Source: an uncultured Lachnospiraceae bacterium
Lineage (GTDB): Bacteria; Bacillota; Clostridia; Lachnospirales; Lachnospiraceae
Length of the DNA: 64,000 nucleotides
Direction: 5' to 3'
NCBI GenBank assembly: GCA_902778165.1
Contig: CACYWQ010000001.1
Location: 248,001-312,000 of the forward strand
The notes below the pieces were generated by a model, which was not told the origin of the DNA, ran no database searches, and worked only from the letters and a program-made list of their open reading frames with translations. Positions within the stretch are counted from its first letter, which is position 1. Each line of letters begins with the position of its first letter. Position numbers and translations under genes: made by a program. Positions 25,871 through 33,665 of this stretch are shown here, piece after piece.

Positions 25871-27725
25871 GGAAAGGCTAAAAATTTTAATATGGGCGAT
25901 ACTATTATCGCTACCTATAGATTATATGATTGCTGGCGTATTGTATGCATATAACGACCAACAACCGTGGTACACACAAAATGTATTTATGACAGTTGGA
26001 GTCACAACTATTATATTGTTGTCGATATTGTATATATTTAAATATAAAGGAATTAGTATAAACAATGTAATAGGATTTCATTATACGGGTATTGCAGAAA
26101 GAAAACAATTCTTTATAGAATTCTATAATCTGAATAGCAAGGACATAATAATCCTTGTTATTTCGTTGTTGACTGGATTTGTTCTACGTATTGCGGGATA
26201 CAACTGGGGGCTGGTTGCGAGTTGGCAGCCTGATGAATGTAAGTTGGTTAATCAGGTTATAAGGATGGCAAGAGACAGAATACTCTATTCTGAGAGTGTG
26301 TATTATCCGAATCAATTTGTATCAAAATTTGCAGCGATAATAACATTCATCTATGCAAGAATAACCGATACGCCTGTTCAGACAGGCACTATGGTAGAAG
26401 CTTATTTTATATTCAGAATACTGGTTGTTATGCTCGGAACAGCTACAGTGCTTTCTTCTTTCTTAATAGGCAATCACATCAAAAAGCATCTTGGAAGTGT
26501 TTTTTCGCTACTTGTTGCCATATATCCATATTATATCAGCTTGTCTAAACAGGTTACTGGAGATGCAACTGCACTTTTTTTTCTGTCAGTTACACTTCTG
26601 TTCTCATTAAGATATTATGATGACAGAAGATACATATATATTATACTAATGGCTATGGGAGCTGCAATGGCCACGTTAGAGAAGTGGCATGGAGCGGTAG
26701 GAATAGGATATATAGGTATTGTGTTACTTATTTCTTACAGAGGATGGATTGATTTTGTAAAGAGGGGAGTATGCGCTGTTATTAGTTGGTATCTTTGGAT
26801 GTTTATGTTTGCGCCCAATATAATGATTAAGCCGAAGAAAGCCATTGTTGACGGTTTTGTTAATATTGCAGTATACGATGGTACCGAAGGAACACCGTTT
26901 TATATTCATCTATGGAAGTATTTTTGCTATGGGTTTGAAAATATTGGAGGAATAACCTATATTCTAATTGTTATAATAGGAGTGGTTATTGTTTTTCGCC
27001 ATATTTCAGCGGATTATTCAGTGTTGTTGCTTGGAATAATTAAGGTTATTATTCTGTCTTTCCTTAATAGAGGGTTTTCAAGATGGGCGCTAGAATTATA
27101 TTATAGCGAGATTTTGCTTACATCAATATCGTTTCTGATATTGATGGAGGCTTTTGTTAGGCAGGCAAGAGTTTTGATCTGGATAGTGGGGGTGGTTGTC
27201 TTTCTTGATTATTTTTCAAATTCAATGTTAGCAGCATCTGTGGCATATAACAATGATAATGACAGTAGATTAGTGCAACGCAAGATGTGTGTGGATATGA
27301 ATATTACACCAAGTAACATGATATCTCAATACTATTCAGGATTTGGTGCAGCTTCATGGTGTGATAGTGAATATCCAGATACTGCTAAAATAATTAAAGA
27401 TTGGAGTGAATATTTTATTGAGGAATCTGGCGTTCTATTTAGAACATCCTTAGATTATGATTATGTATGTCTAAATATCACGCGCAGCGACGTGGATCGG
27501 ATGATTGCAGAGAGGTTAGATGAAGATTGTTACAGAGTTTTAGAATTCCATCCAATAATTAGGGACTCATTTGATATACCATTTGAGCATACAGAAAGAA
27601 CACTGAATGATTTAAAAAAAATAGAGATGAGTTTTGATGCGATAAAAAGCATTCATTCCGGAGCATTAACAGGAGATGAGATTATTGTTTATTATGTAGG
27701 AAATCTTGGAGTTATGATTGTTTAA
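25860..27725 (+). CDS. GT-C fold glycosyltransferase (ArnT/FlmK-like)
   Basis: 621 residues, about 12 membrane helices. The first large external loop holds LVASWQPDECKLVNQ with Asp125-Glu126, the acidic pair of PMT/ArnT-type enzymes. A hydrophilic domain of about 150 residues ends the protein outside the membrane. Expected role: take the sugar made by the two preceding genes from undecaprenyl phosphate and place it on a glycan or lipid outside the cell membrane. Start codon overlaps the deacetylase by 11 bp. Confidence 0.78.
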   Translation: MRIKERLKILIWAILLSLPIDYMIAGVLYAYNDQQPWYTQNVFMTVGVTTIILLSILYIFKYKGISINNVIGFHYTGIAERKQFFIEFYNLNSKDIIILVISLLTGFVLRIAGYNWGLVASWQPDECKLVNQVIRMARDRILYSESVYYPNQFVSKFAAIITFIYARITDTPVQTGTMVEAYFIFRILVVMLGTATVLSSFLIGNHIKKHLGSVFSLLVAIYPYYISLSKQVTGDATALFFLSVTLLFSLRYYDDRRYIYIILMAMGAAMATLEKWHGAVGIGYIGIVLLISYRGWIDFVKRGVCAVISWYLWMFMFAPNIMIKPKKAIVDGFVNIAVYDGTEGTPFYIHLWKYFCYGFENIGGITYILIVIIGVVIVFRHISADYSVLLLGIIKVIILSFLNRGFSRWALELYYSEILLTSISFLILMEAFVRQARVLIWIVGVVVFLDYFSNSMLAASVAYNNDNDSRLVQRKMCVDMNITPSNMISQYYSGFGAASWCDSEYPDTAKIIKDWSEYFIEESGVLFRTSLDYDYVCLNITRSDVDRMIAERLDEDCYRVLEFHPIIRDSFDIPFEHTERTLNDLKKIEMSFDAIKSIHSGALTGDEIIVYYVGNLGVMIV

Positions 27726-27752
27726 AATCGGACATATACAATCGGTGGAAAT

Positions 27753-27781
27753 TTGATTTTGGAAAGAGCATTTGATATAAT
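27753..27781 (+). promoter_or_regulatory. sigma-A-type promoter with extended -10
   Basis: TTGATT at 27753-27758, a 17-bp spacer and a perfect TATAAT at 27776-27781, preceded by TG one base before it (extended -10). It lies in the 136-bp gap before the amidotransferase, giving a leader of about 74 bases. It is the best promoter I found in the window and suggests that a new transcription unit starts here. Confidence 0.65.
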
Positions 27782-27861
27782 TTAAAAATATGCATTCTAG
27801 TGCTTACCATATAGAATAAGTGTGGATGAAAATATGTTGTTTTGATTGAGGAGGAACAATT

Positions 27862-28983
27862 ATGAGATATTGTGTAAGATGCACGATGCCCGATACTAGA
27901 CCGGGAATTACGTTCGATAATAATGGATTATGTAGTGCTTGTCAGAATTATGATATGCAAAAGCAAATTAATTGGAATGAGAGATGGAAAGAGTTTGAAA
28001 AATTGTGCGATAAGTATCGAAATTGCAATGGAGAAGGTAATTTTGATTGTGCAATTGCGGTCTCGGGAGGAAAGGATAGTCATTATCAGGTGCATATGAT
28101 GAAAGAGGTTATGCATATGACTCCGATTCTTTTCTCGGTTGAAGATAATTTCCCAATGACGGAAGCGGGAGCGCATAACATTAGGAATATTTGCGAAGAG
28201 TTTGGGTGTCCAATAATTAGGTTTAAGCCTAATATAAAAGCGCAGAAAATCCTGACCAGAGCAATGTTTGAGAATTACGGAAAGCCTACTTGGTATATAG
28301 ATAGGTATCTATATACTTATCCGCTACATATGGCGTTAAAGTTCAATACAATGTTGCTTGTTTATGGTGAAAATGTGAGCTATACATATGGGGGAGATGT
28401 AGATGAAGATACATATTCTGCGAGAAATCAGGTATTAAATGGAGTGGCAAGTGATTATTCGTTTGAGGAGCTTATGAGTTACGGCGTTGATAAGGCTGAT
28501 TTGACTATGATAGATGTGCCGTCAAAGGAATTGTTAGAAAAGCTTGATCCTATATATCTCTCCTATTTTGTTCCATGGAATAGTGTGAAAAACTATGAAT
28601 TTGCTAAAGGACGTGGATTCAGAGATCTCACACATGAGTGGATTCGCACACACCATATTGAGAATTATGATCAGATTGATTCCAGAGGATATTTGGTACA
28701 TTCCTGGATGAAATACCCCAAATTCGGACATGGTTCAACTACAGATTATACTTCTAGGTATATAAGATATGGAATAATGAAGAGAGAAGAGGCGATTGAA
28801 CTTGTTAAAAAGCATGATCATCTTTTAGATCCAAAATGTGTACAGGATTTTTGCGATTTTTGCGGATACAAGGAAAGTGAGTTCTGGGCTATTGTGGACA
28901 GACATTACAATAGAGATATCTTTGAGAAAAATGATATGGGTAGATGGGTATTGAAGGAAGCAATTTATGACAAAAACATATGA
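27862..28983 (+). CDS. N-acetyl sugar amidotransferase (WbpG/PseA-like)
   Basis: 373 residues with a near-perfect AGGAGG ribosome site 7 bp upstream. A zinc-ribbon-like Cys pair set (C4, C7, C24, C27), a PP-loop SGGKDS at 68-73 and a C-terminal cysteine group (CVQDFCDFCGYKESEF) define the WbpG/PseA amidotransferase family, which turns a sugar N-acetyl group into an acetamidino group using ATP and ammonia. Known enzymes draw ammonia from HisH/HisF-like partners encoded alongside; none is here. It is the first gene behind a strong promoter. Confidence 0.9.
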   Translation: MRYCVRCTMPDTRPGITFDNNGLCSACQNYDMQKQINWNERWKEFEKLCDKYRNCNGEGNFDCAIAVSGGKDSHYQVHMMKEVMHMTPILFSVEDNFPMTEAGAHNIRNICEEFGCPIIRFKPNIKAQKILTRAMFENYGKPTWYIDRYLYTYPLHMALKFNTMLLVYGENVSYTYGGDVDEDTYSARNQVLNGVASDYSFEELMSYGVDKADLTMIDVPSKELLEKLDPIYLSYFVPWNSVKNYEFAKGRGFRDLTHEWIRTHHIENYDQIDSRGYLVHSWMKYPKFGHGSTTDYTSRYIRYGIMKREEAIELVKKHDHLLDPKCVQDFCDFCGYKESEFWAIVDRHYNRDIFEKNDMGRWVLKEAIYDKNI

Positions 28984-29899
28984 AATCAGTTTGGGGAAGG
29001 ATATACTGAATGACAATATTATATTGATTACCGGTCCGAGCAGAATGGGTAAGACGTTACTTTCGCGTTTTTTGTCGACGTACGAAAATGTTGAATGGAT
29101 AGAGGAACCATACTCATTGCGTTTTTTGATTGAAATGTGCGCAAATGGTCAGATAGACAGAAAAACATTCAAGAAGATATTTACAGCTAATATACATGAA
29201 TTGTTTATTGATCAAATATTGTTGAGATGTGCGAATTTTCGACCGAATGACTTGTCGAATATTTGGGATCAAAAGTCAATCCAGGAAATACTTTGCCGCA
29301 TTGAATCAATAAAATCGAGGGAAGATGTGGAGATGTATAAGAAACGGATATCCCCCTATTTTATAATAGATATACCAGATATCTTGCCTTATGTGCATCT
29401 TCTTAGAGATTTTTGTAAAAATTTAACAGTCATTTGTGTTGTAAGAAATCCATACGATGCAGCAGAAGATTATGTAGAAAAAAAATGGTTTGATGAGGCA
29501 GGAAAGCAGAATACTTACAATGATGTGTATAGAAATTATGAGGATAAAAAAGTGTTTGGTTGGTTGCGTCAAGGAGATGAAGAGGCATTTCTGAAATCAT
29601 CACCATACGAGAGGGGAATTATATATTGGCTAAGCATTCTTGATTATGATGGAATAGATGACCCATATATGGGTTATGATATATGTATAAAATATGAGGA
29701 TATTACAGAAAACATTGATAGTGTGATTTGTAAATTATCTAAGTATATTGATTTATTGGATCATAGTACTCCTATGAGTAAAGCGGCAAAGAGCCGAATA
29801 CATAAAGCAGAACAAAAAAAAGAAAAAAGAGATTTGGAGTTTGTGGATAAGAAGCGTCTAATTAATGCCTTGGAGAAGTATGGGTATGAAGATCGGTAA
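28967..29899 (+). CDS. sulfotransferase-like P-loop protein
   Basis: 310 residues. ILITGPSRMGKTLLSRFLS at 19-37 resembles the 5'-phosphosulfate-binding loop of PAPS-dependent sulfotransferases, and TVICVVRNPYDAAEDYV near 154-170 resembles the 3'-phosphate-binding RNPxD motif; WIEEPYSLRFL after the loop also fits. This points to sulfation of a sugar from PAPS in the cytoplasm. The fold could instead serve a kinase-like P-loop reaction. It overlaps the amidotransferase by 17 bp. Confidence 0.62.
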   Translation: MTKTYEISLGKDILNDNIILITGPSRMGKTLLSRFLSTYENVEWIEEPYSLRFLIEMCANGQIDRKTFKKIFTANIHELFIDQILLRCANFRPNDLSNIWDQKSIQEILCRIESIKSREDVEMYKKRISPYFIIDIPDILPYVHLLRDFCKNLTVICVVRNPYDAAEDYVEKKWFDEAGKQNTYNDVYRNYEDKKVFGWLRQGDEEAFLKSSPYERGIIYWLSILDYDGIDDPYMGYDICIKYEDITENIDSVICKLSKYIDLLDHSTPMSKAAKSRIHKAEQKKEKRDLEFVDKKRLINALEKYGYEDR

Positions 29900-30707
29900 T
29901 ATTACTAAGTTAAAGAAAACAACGAAACCCGTTATTTGTGGAAAAAAATTGCTTGTTCTCGCCACAGCACCGGAAGTAAAAGCATACTTTGATGATTATA
30001 GAGTTAGGGAATATTTTCGGGATTATGACGTAGCAGTAATAAACAAAATGCCTCTTTGCTCGGAAACAGAAATGCATGTTATCACTCCTAAATACATTAT
30101 TTTTTTTGATGGTATTTTTTTTGATGATTATGACGAGAAAGGAAACAAAAATATAAGAAAAGAGTGGGTTGAAGAAGTACTTGAAAGAGTTGATTGGGAA
30201 TGCAATTTGGTTGTCCCTTTATTGGCTGAATATCAGATAGAAAATCCACATATAAGGCAAATATATATTGGAGTATTAAAAGCAAAATATAATAGACTTA
30301 CGAGCGTGCTTTATAGACATAATATAGTTAATATGGGATTCAATAATGTGGTTATGGGTGCGGTGTATTTTGGTATAACTTTCGGATATAAGCAAATAGC
30401 TCTAATGGGGTTCACATATGGGAGTATTAATATTGGAGATTATATGGATGAAGATGGATTACATGTTGCTACATATCCCCATTATTATGATGAAAAAGTA
30501 AGTCACATTTTGATTCCAAATAATGAATTATTTGATGGAACTACAAGTTATTTATATAAGAGAGCTGTGAGAGAAGTGGAATCTATGTACAAGTTTTGCG
30601 AATTAGCCAGATATGCAGAAGATAACAATGTAGAAATAATAAATTATACCCCTAATAACACTATAGATGTATTTAAGTCTAAAAATTTGGATGGGTTAAT
30701 AAAGTGA
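29880..30707 (+). CDS. GT42/DUF115-like putative glycosyltransferase
   Basis: About 276 residues. LLVLATAPEVKAYF near the N-terminus, then PKYIIFFDGIFF, then VVMGAVYFGITFGYKQIALM with GFTYG, and a late NVEIINYTPNN follow the order of motifs in Campylobacter Cst-type GT42 sialyltransferases and DUF115 proteins (nucleotide loop, SGxxMxxxAxxLGYKxIYLxG, then a CPNS-like motif). Identity is low, so only the fold is suggested. GGAG at 29872 serves ATG 29880 or 29886 better than the ATG at 29865. A CMP-sugar donor would fit the CMP-transferases at 52.8 and 62.7 kb. Confidence 0.45.
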   Translation: MGMKIGNITKLKKTTKPVICGKKLLVLATAPEVKAYFDDYRVREYFRDYDVAVINKMPLCSETEMHVITPKYIIFFDGIFFDDYDEKGNKNIRKEWVEEVLERVDWECNLVVPLLAEYQIENPHIRQIYIGVLKAKYNRLTSVLYRHNIVNMGFNNVVMGAVYFGITFGYKQIALMGFTYGSINIGDYMDEDGLHVATYPHYYDEKVSHILIPNNELFDGTTSYLYKRAVREVESMYKFCELARYAEDNNVEIINYTPNNTIDVFKSKNLDGLIK

Positions 30708-32461
30708 AGAATATACCAGAAATATTTAGGAAACTGAATTATCTTCTTACAACTGAGCAAAAAAGGCTCGGAATATTTGTTTTTATATGTTCAATCTTGG
30801 CTGCTTTTTTAGAACTATTAGGAGTGTCAGTGATTGTTCCTTTGATTGATGTTCTTGTTTCCCCAGAGAGGTTATATGGTAACAAATATGTTGTTAAAAT
30901 TATGCCTAGGGTTCCTTCTTTTGCAAAAAATAAGATATTAATGTTTGTTATAATTCTTGTGATAATCATATACATAATTAAGAATGTGTTTTTTATATTT
31001 AATACATGGCTTAAGAATAAGTATGCATTCAAGATACAGCGTGAAATATCAGTGAGTATGCTTAAGAAATATATTTCGCGTGGTTATGAATTTTTTCTAA
31101 ACCACAATTATAGTGAACTGAGGCAAGGAATAGATGGGGATGTGAGGGCCTTGTATTACATTATTAGCAATATTTTGCAAATAGTTACACAGGTAATGAT
31201 TTCTTTCTTTATAGCTACTTATATGATTCTCAAAGACACAGGTTTAGCAATAGGAACAATAGTAACAGGATGTATTTGTTTATTACTTATGTTGGGATTG
31301 TTTAGGCGAAAGATGTCTGAAAGTGGAATTACGCTCAGAGAGTATTCTATAAGAACAGAGAAGAAGATAGACGAAACTCTGCATGGAATTAAAATGGTTA
31401 TGATAGGGAGAAAAGAGAAAGCATTCGTTGATGGATATAATGAAGAAGTAACTAGGCGAAATCGGGTTGATGTAATTAAAACTGCAGGTTCAGAAATACC
31501 TATATATTTAATAGAAGCCATATCAATTACAGGCATTATGTTGAGCTTATGTATTCGGATATTATCAATGGATAATCCGGAAACTTTTGTATCGGTTTTG
31601 GGTGCATTTGCTATAGGAATGTTTCGCATTTTACCAGCAATAGGTAAGATTTCAACTTCTTCTAATGCCATTATTTCTTCTTTGCCGGGTTTAAACTCTA
31701 TATATATTAATATGTCATATAGAGAATTCGGTGCAGATTTCCTTATACTGGATGATGAAAAAGCCGTAGATTTAGCGTTTTCAAAAGAAATAGAGTTTAA
31801 GGATATATGTTTTAAATACGAAGGATCAAATGATTTTGTATTAAAGAACATTGATTTTGTAATTCCTAAGGGGTCTTCTGTCGCTATTGTAGGGGAGTCA
31901 GGAGCAGGAAAATCAACATTAGCGGATATAATGTTAGGACTCTTGAAGCCTTTTTCAGGCAAAATAACTGTTGATGGAATTGATATGTACAAACTCAGTA
32001 GAAAATGGTGGGAAAAGGTGGCATATGTTCCGCAAACTATTTTTCTTACGGATAATAGCATAAGAGAAAACGTTGCGTATGGACTTGGGGAGAGAGAGAT
32101 TGACGACAATAGAGTTGAAAATGCATTACAAAGAGCAAATATAAAAGGCTTTGTAGATTCCCTTCCAAACGGAGCTGAAACGCTGGTTGGAGACAGAGGA
32201 GTTCGATTATCAGGAGGACAGAGGCAACGTCTTGGAATTGCGAGAGCATTATATAATAATCCTGAGATACTTGTTCTTGATGAGGCAACATCTGCGCTTG
32301 ATAATGAAACCGAAACAGCCGTTATGGAGGCTGTAGAGTCGTTGATGGGAGATATGACAATGCTCATAATTGCTCATAGACTGACAACCATCCGTAATTG
32401 TGACTATATATATGAAATCAAGGATGGTTGCGCTTTCCCAAGGAAATATGGAGAATTATAG
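30704..32461 (+). CDS. PglK-like ABC flippase for lipid-linked glycan (2 of 3)
   Basis: 585 residues, GTG start overlapping the previous stop (GTGA). Six membrane helices, then the ATPase domain: Walker A GESGAGKST starts at 397 (Lys403), LSGGQRQRLG signature, VLDEATSALD Walker B and AHRLTT. The N-terminal start RKLNYLLTTEQK and LELLGVSVIVPLIDVL mark the same PglK-type subgroup as the other two copies. The three proteins are clearly homologous but far from identical, so they are not recent duplicates and may serve different lipid-linked glycans. Confidence 0.87.
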   Translation: MKNIPEIFRKLNYLLTTEQKRLGIFVFICSILAAFLELLGVSVIVPLIDVLVSPERLYGNKYVVKIMPRVPSFAKNKILMFVIILVIIIYIIKNVFFIFNTWLKNKYAFKIQREISVSMLKKYISRGYEFFLNHNYSELRQGIDGDVRALYYIISNILQIVTQVMISFFIATYMILKDTGLAIGTIVTGCICLLLMLGLFRRKMSESGITLREYSIRTEKKIDETLHGIKMVMIGRKEKAFVDGYNEEVTRRNRVDVIKTAGSEIPIYLIEAISITGIMLSLCIRILSMDNPETFVSVLGAFAIGMFRILPAIGKISTSSNAIISSLPGLNSIYINMSYREFGADFLILDDEKAVDLAFSKEIEFKDICFKYEGSNDFVLKNIDFVIPKGSSVAIVGESGAGKSTLADIMLGLLKPFSGKITVDGIDMYKLSRKWWEKVAYVPQTIFLTDNSIRENVAYGLGEREIDDNRVENALQRANIKGFVDSLPNGAETLVGDRGVRLSGGQRQRLGIARALYNNPEILVLDEATSALDNETETAVMEAVESLMGDMTMLIIAHRLTTIRNCDYIYEIKDGCAFPRKYGEL

Positions 32462-32464
32462 AAA

Positions 32465-33655
32465 ATGGTTACTCTAGTTAATGATAATCGCTATCTAAAT
32501 AGAAAAAGAGAATACAATGAGGTTTTTTGTGATGATTACTTGAATAATTCACCTAAAGTTACAATAATAAGTAATGGGTATGTATTGCCTAAAAGCGATA
32601 AGTTTCTATGTAAAGGTGGAGTAACAGATTATAATAAGGAGTTTGTTTTTGAGTCATCAATAATAAATGATGGCTCATTTATATCTATTGATGGTGCATA
32701 TAATTTTCAAGAACTGAATGCTGATTATGTAGAAGAAAGTGTCATTTATTTAGGGTATTTTTATAAGCATTGGGGACATTTTCTTATGGATTGCACAACT
32801 CGTATGTGGATATTGTGCGATTATAAATATGATAACTATAAAGTCGTGTTTCCAAATCATCCAGGGCAAGTATGTGATGGAAATTATAAGCGTTTTATGG
32901 AATTGGCCGGTATAAGTGATGACAGGCTGGTTGTTATTGATAGGCCTACAAAATTTTCTAAAATATTAATCCCAGATGAGGCAAGAATACAACCAGAAAA
33001 TAGACATATGAAATGCTATTATGATATATTTGATAAAGTAATTTCTAATGCAGTATATAATCCCAATAAAATCTCTTCCAAAGTATATTTTTCTCGAGGT
33101 AAAATGGGAAAGCCAGAGCTCGGAGAATCTGAAATTGAACACAATTATATGATTAATGGATATGAAGTAGTATTCCCGGAGAGCATATCACTTGATGAGC
33201 AAATAGGAATATTTAATTGTGCGAATGAGATAGTATCGCAGAATAGTTCAATATGTATGAATACAGTGTTTGCAAGACAAGGCTTGAAATGGACTGTGAT
33301 AAATAAGTATAGCGCCATTCATGATGCATTTACAGAATTAAGATATTGCAAAAACCTTGATTTAACATACATAGATGCATTTAGTGAAAAACTCAACTTT
33401 TTCGGAAACAAAATAGGGACATTACCATATTTGGTAAGTTTCAACGACAATATGAAGAAATATTTTGAAGATAATAATATGAAATGGGTTTCTTTCGGAA
33501 TTGTATACAGAGTTAAGAATATACTGTGCTATTTGGGCAATTCAGCAATAATATTGCCTAAGAGAAGAGTTAACTTATATAAGGCAAAATTTGTAAGATG
33601 GATGAAAAGATATATTCCAAAGTTGTTTGAGATTTTGAAAAGTATGCAGGGTTAG
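32465..33655 (+). CDS. GT61 family glycosyltransferase
   Basis: 396 residues. The signature YFYKHWGHFLMDCTTRMW near 97-114 is the GT61 (DUF563) motif, and VYFSRGKMGKPELGESEIE followed by EIVSQNSSICMNTVFA matches its C-terminal nucleotide-binding part. GT61 enzymes add pentoses or N-acetylglucosamine to glycans; the exact sugar cannot be told. It begins 3 bp after the ABC flippase stop and is followed by a YfhO-type gene. Confidence 0.82.
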   Translation: MVTLVNDNRYLNRKREYNEVFCDDYLNNSPKVTIISNGYVLPKSDKFLCKGGVTDYNKEFVFESSIINDGSFISIDGAYNFQELNADYVEESVIYLGYFYKHWGHFLMDCTTRMWILCDYKYDNYKVVFPNHPGQVCDGNYKRFMELAGISDDRLVVIDRPTKFSKILIPDEARIQPENRHMKCYYDIFDKVISNAVYNPNKISSKVYFSRGKMGKPELGESEIEHNYMINGYEVVFPESISLDEQIGIFNCANEIVSQNSSICMNTVFARQGLKWTVINKYSAIHDAFTELRYCKNLDLTYIDAFSEKLNFFGNKIGTLPYLVSFNDNMKKYFEDNNMKWVSFGIVYRVKNILCYLGNSAIILPKRRVNLYKAKFVRWMKRYIPKLFEILKSMQG

Positions 33656-33665
33656 GGAGTTTGTT

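Noticed and set aside
31219-32367. 382-codon open frame on the - strand inside the second ABC flippase gene
   Set aside because: It lies wholly within a gene with intact ATPase motifs, and its composition (very rich in Ser, Ile, Pro) is typical of a reverse-complement shadow. No ribosome site or family motif.
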